64,000 bases of DNA, taken from positions 5,341,001 to 5,405,000 of the forward strand of contig NC_088809.1 of assembly GCF_011386835.1 (NCBI RefSeq), given 5' to 3'. Made by a program: the position numbers and the translations under genes. The notes below the pieces were generated by a model. It searched no databases. It saw nothing but the letters and a program-made list of their open reading frames with translations, and was not told the DNA's origin. Below are positions 1-12,400 of the stretch, piece by piece. How positions within the stretch are numbered: position 1 is the stretch's first letter; each line of letters begins with the position of its first letter. This stretch comes from Chrysemys picta bellii (taxonomy: Eukaryota; Chordata; Testudines; Emydidae).

Positions 1-1717
1 AGTTCTGCTCCTTCCAAAATCACAACCCGGGCTCCAGTGCTGATGCGTTCCTCCTACTAAGGGGAGGTTCTCTTTTATACGTCTTTCCACCCATACCACT
101 GGTTCACAAGGTGCGCCTCAAGATCCGAAGGGAATGAGCTCAGGTTATATTGATAGCTCCATCATGGCCCCAACAGCACTAGTACACATCTCTCCTAGAC
201 ATGTCCATAGAAGCCCCAATCACCCTGCCACTCTGCCCGGACCTTCTGTCACAAGATCACGTCTTCAACATCCAAACCTTGAGTCGCTTCACCTCACGGT
301 GTGGAAGCTCCATGGCTGAACCCGATGGAGCTTTCCTGTTCAGGCCACCTTAGAAAAGTCCTCCTTGGCAGCATAAAACCCTCTATGAAAGCCACATACC
401 TTGCCAAGTGGAAGAGATTTTTCAGATTGGTCAGCGCAGCGCAATTCACCCCTGACGCTAGCCTCAGTGCCACTTATTCTGGACTACCTCCGACATCTGA
501 AGCAGCAGGGGCTTTCATTATCATCAATAAGGCTGCACTTAGCTGCCATCTCAGCTTTCCACCCGGGCGAGGAGAGCCGCTCTGTGTTTGCTAACCTGAT
601 GGTCAGCCGGTTCTTAAAAGGGCTCGACAGGCTATACCCTAATGTCCATCAGCCTGTCCCTGCCTGCGACCTCAACCTGGTCCTCTCTAGGCTCATGGGA
701 CCCGCATTTGAACCGTTAGCAACTTGCTCCCTGCTCTACCTCTCTTACAAGGTAGCATTCCTGGTAGCGATAACCTCGGCCAGGAGGGTGTTTGAGCTCA
801 GGGCCCTAACATCAGAGCCCCCTTATACCGTGTTTGAGCTCAGGCCCCATCCTGCTTTCCTCCCGAAGGTCGTGTTGCAGTTCCACATCAACCAGGACAT
901 CTTTCTCCCGGTATTCTACACTAAACTGCGTTCTAGCGGCAAGGAGCAGAGACTCCACTCACTAGATGTTCGCAGGGCGCTAGCGTTCTACATCAAAAGA
1001 ACAAAGCCATTGAGAAAATCAGTCCAGCTGTTCGTGGTGGTGGCAAGACAGAATGAAGGGCCTACCTGTGTCCTCACAACGCATCACGTCATGGATCATG
1101 ACGCATATGCGAGTGCTACAGTCTGACGGGGGTTCTCGCACCCTCGATCACTGCACACTCCACCAGGGTGCAGGCCTTGTCAACAGCATTCCTGGCTCAG
1201 ATCCCTACTCAGGAAATCTACAGGGCGGTGACGTGGTCCTCTATCCACACTTTTACCATGTATTATGCGATTACGCAACGGACCAGATGACACGGCCTTC
1301 GGATGACCAGTGCTCCAGTCAGTGGACGACTCTGACCCCATCTCCTGAACTTGGGCTTGAGAGTCACCTGATTAGAATTGACATGAACAAGCCCTCGAAG
1401 AAAAAACGGTTACTCACCTCATAACTGTTGTTCTTCGAGATGTATTGTTCATGTCCATTCCAATACCCCCTCTCCTACCCCTCTGTCGGAGTAGCTGGCA
1501 AGAAGGAACTGAGGGGGTAGAGGGTCAGCAAGGCTCTATATTGGACACCATGAAGGCGTGACTCCAGGGGGCACCCAGGCTGACCCTACAGTTACTGCTA
1601 GGGGAAAAAATCTTCCGACTACTGTGCACGTGCGCGCGCACACACCTGATTGGAATGGACACGAACAACACATCTCGAAGAACAACAGTTTGAGACAGTG
1701 AGTAACCGTTTTTTCTA
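1..1717 (+). mobile_element. DIRS-like tyrosine-recombinase retrotransposon, right part (left part lies outside the window)
   Basis: A frame open from 401 to 1126 encodes a tyrosine recombinase of the DIRS type, with the first catalytic Arg in ITSARRVFELRAL. After a frameshift near 1090, another frame carries ITAHSTR (the H-x-x-R pair), AVTWSS and TMYYAI, the remaining catalytic box and a candidate nucleophile Tyr. At the end, 1400-1465 and 1646-1717 are inverted copies of each other (ACGGTTACTCAC, TGTTGTTCTTCGAGATGT, TGTCCATTCCA). This matches the inverted-terminus plus internal-complementary-region layout of DIRS elements. Frameshifted and inactive. The upstream 1-400 is probably also element sequence. 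Confidence 0.8.
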
Positions 1718-1859
1718 TGTGGGGACTCCTGCTTCGGCAGAGCAAATACTGCAGAATAAGGCATGAGGAGTTTGCAATGCTCACAACAGTGTACAGCTGA
1801 GCAGGGTCCATGCTTGCCGTGCTATGGCATCTGCACGGGTAACCCAGGCTTACTAAAAA

Positions 1860-2186
1860 AGGCACGAAAAAGGTTTGGTTTGTTTCCTGTTGATTTCAGG
1901 GAGGGAAGTGCATCATGAGAGGCTAATGCCAGTTTCCCATAACCACCTGCGCAAATGTTTTGGTCCCATGAGGCATTGCAAGCCCAACTCAATGTTCCAG
2001 CTCCGGCTCCATGCACTGTGGGATAGCTACCCAGAGTGCAACGCTCTGTGAGTCGCCGCAAGCCCTGCTAGTGAGGATATTAGTAAGAATGTGCATAGTG
2101 GGGACATGCAGAATCGACTTGCTTAAATCAGAGGCTCAATGTTGACTTAAATAAAATCGACCTAATTTTGTAGTGTAGACATACCC
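1860..2186. mobile_element. Harbinger-like non-autonomous DNA transposon fragment
   Basis: It ends AGTGTAGACATACCC followed by TAA at 2187-2189. The same terminus, inverted, starts the element at 44159. The interior includes GCACTGTGGGATAGCTACCC, a segment I recall from common turtle repeats. The left terminus is not recognisable, so the left border is approximate. Confidence 0.5.
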
Positions 2187-2189
2187 TAA

Positions 2190-2580
2190 GATAGGAGCAC
2201 ATTCTCTTGCAAACAAAGAAACCAAGCACTTCTCAAATTGGCAATTTCTTTAAGTGTTCAATTGAGTAAGTACCAAAACAGCTAAAAACTAAATTCAGGC
2301 TAAATTCAGCCCTGCAGTAATTCACTGGCAGGATAGTTTTAGCCTATTATGTCTGAATGGTGAGGAGAGACAAGTAAGCAGAGAGAAGAGAATGATTTAG
2401 TTGCACAGTTAGCGTAGAGACTAATCACCAGGACATTTGTCTTTGAAAAAGTTATCTAGTTTTATGGGGCAAATGGTGATGTTTCATGTGCACATATTTA
2501 AAAGTTGCTGTTATCAATGGAACAGTAACAAATCCTGTATGCTTACAGAACATGCACCAGCCAAAAGAATTTAAACTGCA
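2190..2580. other. Intergenic, no feature seen
   Basis: Unique-looking AT-rich sequence between the transposon fragment and the RNFT1 3' end. No convincing exon or repeat on either strand. Confidence 0.5.
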
Positions 2581-3402
2581 TTTATTCTCTATATTCTATG
2601 CACACTACAAATCATGTATATATAATATAAAATAGATTCTCCCCTTTAAGAAAATTTGGTTACCTGATATTTGACAAAAATATAGTATTAAAGATTTGTT
2701 TTGAAAATACAAACTTTACAAAATATTAAGTACAAAACTTCCAGCAGTGGTTGGGTAATTTATATGGTAAGCATAAGATGGAGAAAGATTCCTATAGGTC
2801 TGCAGTGGACCTAAGTGGGGGAAATTCTTATGATTTTCCTCAAAATGTAATGAAAAACTGTTAATGACATAGGTCTAACACATGAAAAAAGAGGGCTCAT
2901 TTCTCTGAATTATCAGGTTCAGCATTGAAGGGTCTACTCTTTGAGTGTGATGAGTAGCTCTGCAACTCCCACTCAAGTCCATAGGAGTTTTAAGATCATA
3001 GCCCACATCTCTAGCTCTTGTGTTTGGTAAAGTCATAGAAGAATAAATGCAATTTACTACAATCTGGAACACTGCAAACTATTGTAGATGTTAATGTAAA
3101 ACAATGAGGGAAGCAGTTGCTGTAACTAACTGTGCAGCATTTTCAAATATTTGACCATTTCTCTGAAGTATGAAAAAAACAAAATGTTGGATTTTGAACA
3201 TTAATTCTATAAAAAAAATCTTAAATTTATCTATAAAAAAGGCAGTTTTCAATGTATGCTATGTTTTAATAAACTCAGATTTTAGAACATTTGATAGTCC
3301 TTTGCTAATCTTAAACACAGTCCCTTTACCATCCACATTAAACTGCAAAACATTAATTCAAATGAATGTACACTGTAAAAAAAAGTAAAAGTATGACATG
3401 TT
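2581..3402 (-). other. RNFT1: RNFT1 3' UTR with candidate poly(A) signal
   Basis: The sequence after the stop codon is AT-rich, with no repeat I recognise. A minus-strand AATAAA lies at 2586-2581 and is a plausible poly(A) signal, giving a 3' UTR of about 0.8 kb. Other A/T-rich hexamers are nearby, so the true end is uncertain. Confidence 0.4.
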
Positions 3403-6400
3403 TTAATAAATCTGTAGATGCATAGAAGTGGCTCCATCCTTCCATTTGTTAACATGGTCTGAAATAACAGTTCTGCAGAGTGGACATGTTTTCTCTCTAT
3501 TGAACCATAAAGAGATGCATTCTTCACAAAATATGTGCTGTAATGAAAAGAATGACAAGTACTTGACATTTTTTTAACGGCAAGAGCACAAAAGATCTAA
3601 TATTTATTACAACCTGTTTTTCAAATCCATTTAGAATATTAATCTAGTTACTCTTCTAATAATTAATGGTTCTGCTAAACTATTCTACTTACATAATTGC
3701 ATATAAACCCAAGCTAAAAATATTAAAATTGCAAACTCAAGGATTCAGATCTTAGGAAATGCCAGAAGTAAGGTTACCTGTGCAATGTTGATTCAGCCCC
3801 TCTGTGCGTAAGTATTATTATAGTATTTAATTACATGATTATATCCTATTTTTGCAGAGGACCCTTGCTCATGCAGTGCACAGAATGGATGGTGATCACT
3901 TAATGAGCAGCCATTCAATGTTTTGTTTTCTTGTTTAATGAGTCGCATTTCCTGCACACTATTTGGACTTCGCTCTGAAAACAATTATTAATTTTCTTAT
4001 GGGCTTTTCTACATCACAGAGGGATTAAGGTATGAAGTATCCACTAATTTGGGGTGACCAATTTGAGACACGCAGGACCTGATTTTTAAGAGTCCTTCGC
4101 ATTATACAGCACTTCGTATGTTCAAAGCAAAGCTCTGTGGCAAACACAGGGACAGAATCAAATTCTTAAGGGCAGAATTTAACTGTTTTATCCATGAGCC
4201 CATTGTTTCTATTCCTGCAATCCCCTGCCTCAGTCGCTACGCACCTTCCAACTTCTGCAACAAATAACACAGAATCCTACAGACTTTTTTTTTTTTTAAA
4301 CTACATAACCCTAATTCATCCCCAGAACAGGTGCATCCTGTGCCCTGAATGAGGCAGAGGTTCTGTAGAAAAAAAATAATTTGTGAGCGGATAATTAAAC
4401 AATACCACAATGCTTACACACAAGGGGGGGGCGAGGTCACATCAAGGTTGCACAGAAGTGCCATTTCCGAGCAGTGAACCTTTGACTTTGCAACATTAAT
4501 AGTGTGCTTTTAACACAGAATTTTTCTGGTGTGTTACTTAAAAAAGCAATCTGAAAAAAAAAAAAAATTTCCTCATGTAGCATCATAATGACACCCAGAT
4601 GGTTCATCAGGAGATCTAAAACCTTTAGGTCCACCTCACAGACCTCTGCGAATTAGAGTTAAAGGAGTAAATGATAGCAATACTAGCTTGTCTTCTTCTA
4701 TATCAGGGGTCTCAAACTCAAATGACCAAGAGGGCCACATGAGGACTAGTGCATTGGCCTGAGGGCCACATCACTGACACCCACCCCTTGCTGCCCATGG
4801 CCCCGCCCCCACTCCACCCCTTCCATGAGGCCCCACCCCTGCCCCGCCTCTTCTCTGCCCCCATTCCAACCTCTTCCCCGAAGTCCTCACCCCAACTCTG
4901 CCCCCTCCCTGCCCCCAGGGGGTGCAGCAGGGGTCTCAGGACAGGGAGTTGAGGTGCAGGAGGTGTGCAGGGTACAGCAGAGGGTTGGGGGTGCAGGGTG
5001 CGGCAGGGGGCTCAGGGCAGGGAGTGAAGGAGGGGTGCAGGGTACGGCAGGGGGCTCAGGGCAGGGAATTGAGATGCAGGAGGTGTGCAGGGTACGGCAG
5101 GGGGCTGAGGGCAGGGAGTTGGGGTGTGGGGTGCAGGAGGGGTTAGGGGTGTGGGGTGCAGGAGGGGGCTCAGGGCATGGAGTGCAGGAGATGTGCAGGG
5201 TGCGGCAGGGGCTCAGGGCAGAGAGTTGGAGTGTGGGGTGCAGGAGGGTTGAGGGGTGCAGCAGGGGGTTGGGGTACAGGGTATGGTAGGGGGTTGGGGT
5301 GCAGGAGGGGTATGTGGGATATGGCAGGGGGCTCCAGACAGGAGGTTGGGGTGCAGGAAGGGTGCGGGCTCCGGCCCGGCGCTGTTTATCTAGAGTGGCT
5401 CCGGGGTGGCAGCGCTGCGCACCGTGGCCAGGGCAGGCTCCCTGCCTGCCTGCCTGCCCTGGCCCTGCTCCGTTCCAGGAAGCGGCCGGAGTCAAAGGGG
5501 CAGGGGGAAACAGCGCCATGTGCTGCTCTTGCTGCTCCTCCAGGTACCTCCCCCAAAGCTCCCATTGGCCGCGGTTCCCCGTTCCCGGCCAATGAGAGCT
5601 GCAGGGGGCGGTGCCTGGAAGCGAGAGCATGGAGCCCTCTACTCCCCCCTCTCCCGCCCTGCCCGGGGCTGTAGGGCCATAGTTCCAGCCGCTTCAGGGA
5701 GTGGCGCGGGGCTCGCGGCGCCATAGGGTAGGCAGAGGGGCGGGCGGGGGGGGGGGCATGGGGAGCTTGGCGGGCCGCAGGAAAGAACCCCGTGGGCTGC
5801 ATGGCCGTGTGTTTGAGACCCCTGCTCCATATGGACCAGCACTAGAGGCGATGAAACACACCCTGTTTCATACTTATTTGCTGACACAAGAGGAATGGTG
5901 ACTCCTGGGTTCCATTCCTGGCTTTGGAGGAGTGTGTCCTCTAGTGGGCACAAATTTCTGCTCATTTCCCCACCAAGTGTGGCTCCTTCTGACCTATCCC
6001 CCTCCTCTTGGTCCCAGTGCCTGTCTATTCCTTACTACTGGCTCCTCACCCAGTTCTGTTCTTGCTACCTAGTCCCAGACTCCTTTTCTCAGGCTTTTCA
6101 CCCTAGTCCCACTCTCCTTCCCCAGCCATTCCCAGCTCCTTCTTATCCTAGTTCCTAATCTAATCTGTCTCTCCCTGCATATACATTGCTCATCCCCACT
6201 ACCTCCCAGTCCCATTCTTAGTGTCCCTCCACTCCTTGGCCCAGTCTCTTGGCTCAAACAGTCCCAGTTCTGACTCCCATACTCTAGATCCTCAGATTTG
6301 TCTCCCCCTCTCCTCTTTCTCCTGGCCCCACTGGTTCAGTTCCAGTCTCCCCCTACCCCAGCTCCCAGTCCAAGTTTCCCCTCTCCCCCTGCCAATCTCC

Positions 6401-9400
6401 AGTCCCAATCTATCCTTCCACTCTAATGCCGTTCTCCTCTCTTCCCTACCCCTATGCTCCTTGTGCCAATCTACTGCCCTTGCAGGTCAAGCTCTTATCC
6501 CCCTCCCCGCCTTGCATTCAGATTAGGTGGTTCCATCCTCCATGCTGCCTGGACCAAGAAGGGGGGGTCACTGAAAGCACAGGAAAGACAGACTCCCTGT
6601 ACTCAGTTCAGGTGCCCAGACACAGCCCTGGCTGCAGCAGCCCCAAGTTGCAATTGCAGGAAAAAGTCCTCCTGAGCCCTGGGCAGATTTTCACGGGGAG
6701 CGCAACAGGTACATCCCTGTCACAAAGGCAACCTCCTGACGCATTTAGCGTTTCTGCTCCAAAGCACTAGGGAGCTAGACAGCCACTAAAAGAAAAGTTC
6801 ACCAGAATTTTTTTTAACAAATGTATTTTTTCTTAGCCTCATTTTCAGAAGTGGCTGGACTATTTTAGCTGAAATTTTCAAAAACAAACGAACAAACAAA
6901 AATCAGACTAAAGCAGACACCCTACATGGAAAATTTCATCCCAAATGGTTCAAGTTTTGCAAGTTAAAAGCAACTGAAAACAGGGTCTTATAATGGGAAA
7001 TGTTGAGCAACCTTAACCATAGACAGTGCTACCAACCCTACCTGTACCCTACCCAACAGCAATTACTTTATTTATTAAAAAACAAAAACAAAAAAAAACC
7101 ACACACACTGCAAAGCATCAGCAGTATGAAGACTTGCAAGGATTCTAGAAGTAAATGGACAGGAGTTAACTACTGCATAGACAGCGTAGTCAAGTGAGAA
7201 CAAGTTGATATGCTTTTTCTACCCAAGTGTGTAGTGTCTTCAGATCTCCTAAGAAACACAGGAATTGTCATATTAAATCAGACTCATGGTCCACCTAGTT
7301 CAGTATGTTGTCTCTGACTGCAGTCAGCACTAGATGCTTTAGGGGAAGGTGCAAAAAAAAAAAAAAAAAAAAAAAAAAAACACTCCTAGTAGTTCGATAT
7401 TTCTTTAGTCTTTGGAGCATGAAATTTAAACGCTTCCAAAATTTGTTAGCATCAACACTGTATATTCTTTTATCCATATAAGTGTCCAATCCCTTGTTGA
7501 ATACTTGCTAGTATTAACTGTTCCCATACAATATAGTACTGACAGCTGCTGTCTTTAGCATACAATATAAAATTTCAAACCTTTAAAAAAAAAAAAAAAG
7601 TTGCAGGCAAATATACGCAAGCTAGCAAGACTTACAGGACTCTTCCATCAAAAGGGAGTTTCCCATTCACAAGCATCTACAAGTTTTTCCCATAAAGCTG
7701 TTGCTACTTTCCAACTGACACTGTCAACATCAGCTTGATTCACAAAGTTTCAGAACAAGAGCCTCCCCACATTGTAATTCTCCAATTCAAAAATCTCTTT
7801 AGAATTACCTGGCAGATGAGAAGAATAGGCTTTTGAAATTCAGCTTGGCATATTGAACAAATATCATCTGCTTCAGAACACTGTCTCTTGCTAGCTGTCA
7901 CTCCATAGTGCTGTTAAAAAAAAAAAGATTTTGCAGCAGATGTTACGATCCAGAAAAAGATCAGGAAGACTGAAAGGATGTGGATAGAGGGGAAACAATT
8001 AAATCCCTGGGGCAACAGGATGTTAAGTGTTTCAATCCTTAGGGTGCTACATTGACACATACATGCTCCAGGGCAAGGTGGTATTTGGGTCTAATCTACT
8101 GAGCACACTGTGGGACTTCGGAAGTAATTTGCTACAATGGTGGCCTTCCTGCAGCAGAGTTCTGTCATGGGCTGTTACACATTGACCAGAATGAAAACAC
8201 ATCACTTACTGTTAAGAAAGTATTGCTTACACAGACAGCGTAAGATATTTTAGTATTAATCTAATTAAATGTCAAAAATACTCCTAAATATTCTGGTACA
8301 TGCACAGCAGGCTCTAGATTAAAATTACAATAAATTTTATCAACCACCCACTATTCTAGAAAAAGAATTATTTTTTATTGTGAATGGAATATCTATTTAT
8401 TCTTCAGTTATTTTGCCAAGATCTGGGTCTTACTCTTGTATATTTCAGTTAGTTAATAATGGGTAAAGGTTTGCTACTTTGCTCTTGCGGATGTGAGTCA
8501 AACAAATATTTCGCCCAGTTTTAAAATATATTCTTTACATCATACTTTATTTACATGGTATTCAAATAGTTTACCTCAAGATGCTGCTTACACAATAAAA
8601 AACTAATCACTTTTAAAGTGACTTCAGGTCGGCCCATGATCATGAAGCTGAGAAATTAAATTTTACAGTGCAAGAAACTGTAAGAAGGGAACAAACATTG
8701 GGATTACTTTGAAAGTTGAACTCCATGTAACTAAAAGAACATAATGTGATCAACTAGTACACAGGAAAAAGCTATCTTCAAAAAGAATCATTTTTGTAGA
8801 AGCCACATTTGTCATTTGGTTGTTACAGAGAATCCAATACTCACTGGTCGTGTACAAAACATCCGCAAAACCTGTCTAAAGTTTCTCAGACGTCCAAAAA
8901 GGCTCAAAAGCTGAAATTGAGAAAAGAAAAACAAAATTATGCTTAGTATTTATTTCCAAGAGCTAGATTTTCAAACTTTGTGCAGATTTTGAAGTGAAGA
9001 GCCTCAGTGCTAAAATTCCGTGCAACACTTTGCACACTTGGCCTTCAGTGTTTTACTTTTAGTCTGGTAACGAAACAATTGTAGGTGGGATTGATAGGTC
9101 TCCTTATTACTGAGTTGCCCAACACTTCCCCTTTTTAAAACCATGCTTTCGGTTGCTTATAAACTTTGCCAAATTTTAACTATTAAGTCTGAAATTTTCC
9201 ATGCTGGGTGTCTGGCTCAGGCTGAACTCTTGTGTAAAATTTCAGCCTAAATGGTTGAGCTGTTCCAAAAATGAGACTAGGGTAAAATATATTGTTTTGC
9301 CCATGTTACAAAAATTCTGGTAACCTTTTCTTTGAGATGCTCTCGCACCCCCATGTTTTGGAGGAGGGACTTGAAATTTGGCAGCGAAATGTCTTTGTGT

Positions 9401-12400
9401 CAGGGATGTGCCTTCTGCCATCCCCATGAAAATGTATTCATATTTGGCCAAATTATTTACCTTTAAAAATTATAGTTCATGTATACTCAGTAGAGACTTC
9501 TGAGATTTTAGCAGCTAATATCTCAGAAGAGTCTGTCCTCACTGGAAAAAAATAGTAAGCGATCATGTAATTAAAGATTGTACCATAGTGCATACACACA
9601 AGGGGATCAAATTAAGGTGGCACAGGCAACTTTATATCTAGCATTGCCTAACTTGTGAGTACTTAACTTTGCAATCTTACTGTTTTTTTAACATAATGAT
9701 CTTTTAATTTTGCATGTGTATAGTAAACAATAGAACACAGCTGCTGTGTTATATATAAGTTGTACCAAACCAAGATAGTTGTGGATATGCCTAGTATAAG
9801 CACAGAGTGGGATAGTGTCAAAGGGACAAAAGGGAGTTAAGTACTCGACTACACTGAAAGTCAATGGGAGTTGACACCCAACTTCCCTTTGTGACGGGGA
9901 GGTTTTAAGCCATGTTGAAGAAAAACAGATTAAGCTGACAAGTTAAAATAGTGGAATGGAAGCCCAAAGCAACAATTTTACTTAATGCAAGATTTTCCAA
10001 AAGGAGAGGGTTTCGTTAGGCAGAATTCCAGTTATCTCCCTTGGAAATTTGTTTACATACTGCCTACAAGAAGTCTACAGTAACAGTTAAGACTATTATT
10101 TGGTGCATTACTCCACATTCTGTCCACAAGTTCTTAATATTTTTTTCCACCCTAGTTCAAGTTTGGTCTTACTTTGGCAATACAAAGGCACATAGGCACT
10201 CTACAGCAAAATTACAAAAAACAAACAAACAACATAAGTCTCTAATTAACAAACAAAAAAAACCACCAACCTGATTCCCTATTATTACAAAGGCCACTCA
10301 AAAGCACAATAGTGCCATGAAGTTTGCCAAACTCAGGCTCCGGCAGACCTCCCAGACACAGCAGGTAACGGAGGGTCAGGCCCGCCACCCTGAGAATGCC
10401 CTAGTGCTTGCTGTGTTAAAGTGAAATTCAGAACTTGAACTCTCCAACAGTGAGAGCAACCCAGTGGATCTTAGCTTGAAGGACACAAAACATATATAGC
10501 CATCCTGGCATTAACAACTAGTTCAGACAGAATTCCTACTCTCACACTCAGCTGTGGCAAGCAATTTTTGGACTGTGTAAAACATCGTTAGTTTTCTTAT
10601 CATCCTTCAAAGGGAGGGTGAACAGATTTAATGTCTGACCTAGCAAATTTTTATATTGATTTTGGAAGGCTGTATTTAACCAGCAAGTCAGTTCAAACTC
10701 TGGGGAATATTTCAGAATAAATTCATTTGTATGTCTACATCTCTTCTATGGTGATTAATGCAGTATAATTTTAATACATTAAAATACAGAGGAAGGATAA
10801 CATTTACATACTTTTAGAATGAAGTAGAGCAACCCCAGCAATACTCCAAGACTCCACCCCAGTATATTGTCCAGCTCCCTATAGCCAATAAGGTAACGAA
10901 ACCAAATTGGTATGGGGACAAACGTACGGTAATACTGGCAGAATTCTTCTAACAGCATATACCAGTAGCCCTAGGAACAACAAGAGGAATATTTAAAAAT
11001 ACATTTAAAACACAGATAATTTAAAGTTAATGCATCTTTTCTATATATGAACTCTCTTTTTAATATTTATCCCTCATTATATCTTAACTAGTGTCTCAAC
11101 AGATCTGAAATACTGTTTGGAAACTTGAGTCATTAAAATCCCGTACATGTATGAGTTACAAAACTGCATGGTGTTACAAACAAGACAAACAAAACAAAAC
11201 GGATGATCTTTGGCAAGTCGCTAGTTGACATTTGTCAACTAGCATAAAACAAATGCATAACTAGCAGGCTCTGCTCAAGAGAAGGCCAGAAAAAACAAAG
11301 GTACATAAGATCAGAATAGGGGTGTCTTTGGCAAGTAGGGTTAGCTCCGTGGTTTGAGTATTGGCCTGCTAAACCCAGGGTTGTGAGTTCAATCCCTAAG
11401 GGGACCATTTAGGGATCTGGGGCAAAAATCTGTCTGGGGATTGGTCCTGCTTTGAGCAGGGGGTTGGACTAGATGACCTCCTGAGGTCCCTTCCAACCCT
11501 GATATTCTATGAGTGCCTACCTACTTACCAGTGTTATCAGTCTTGCTTTCATAAGCATTAAAAAAGGGAAAAAGTTACAAGAAAAATCCAAACATAGAGA
11601 TCAATTTTCTGTTAAAAATTGTCTGCATATATAATACTGAGAAAAACGGGGGTTAAGAAAAGGCCTTTTATTTTACAACCACATGTAAATCAGAACTCCA
11701 TTCACCTCCCCCCGCAAGTTACTCTGTATTCTTTAAAAGCTCCATGCCCTCCCTTTTAAAACAGTTTTGCAATCAATTTATAAGCACCTAGAGGACAATA
11801 CAATAAGAAATAACCATCATGGATTTGTCAAGAACAAATCATGCCAAACCAACCGAATTTCTATCTTTAAAAGAGTTACTGGGCCTGGTGGTTAGGGGAA
11901 AGCAGTAAATGTGACATAACTTGATTTTAGTAAGGCTTTTGATGCAGTCTCACATGACATTCTCATAACCAAACAAGGACAATGCAGTCTAGATTAAATT
12001 ACTATCTAGCTGAAAGACCATACTCAAAAAATAGTTGACAATGGTTTTTCCCTTCCCCTGCATCGACAGATAATGCGCAGAGCTTTAATTAAGAAAAATG
12101 TTCCTCTAGGTGGAATTCATGAGTGGCTGATTGTACTGTAAAAGGAACTTCATGCTAAAGCTAAGTATAGATTATTTTCTTACCTTGGATTTAAAAGACA
12201 TCATAAAAGAAGGCACCAAGAGAATAAAGCATTTGAAGCCCATGAAGAGGAATTTCAGAATAAAGTCTGTGATTCCCACGATCCAAAGTACCTCCCAGAA
12301 GTTCATAAAATCCACAGTAGGTTTTAAAAAGATTAAGCTACAAAAAGAAATATCTAAAATTACAAGGGTACACTCTCCAGAGGTACACACCATGAATGGA

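Noticed and set aside
4887..5802. Long overlapping ORFs on both strands (up to 247 codons)
   Set aside because: They lie in the GC-rich hAT element and its minisatellite. The repeated Cys/Pro or Gly/Arg composition follows the tandem unit and there is no domain.
5895..6770. Several ORFs of 60-114 codons rich in Pro, Ser and Leu
   Set aside because: They come from a C/T-rich tract in an RNFT1 intron and have no splice or domain support.
11338..11400. A tRNA gene
   Set aside because: The box A and box B-like segments belong to a SINE. The cloverleaf is degenerate and the sequence continues into a CR1-type tail.
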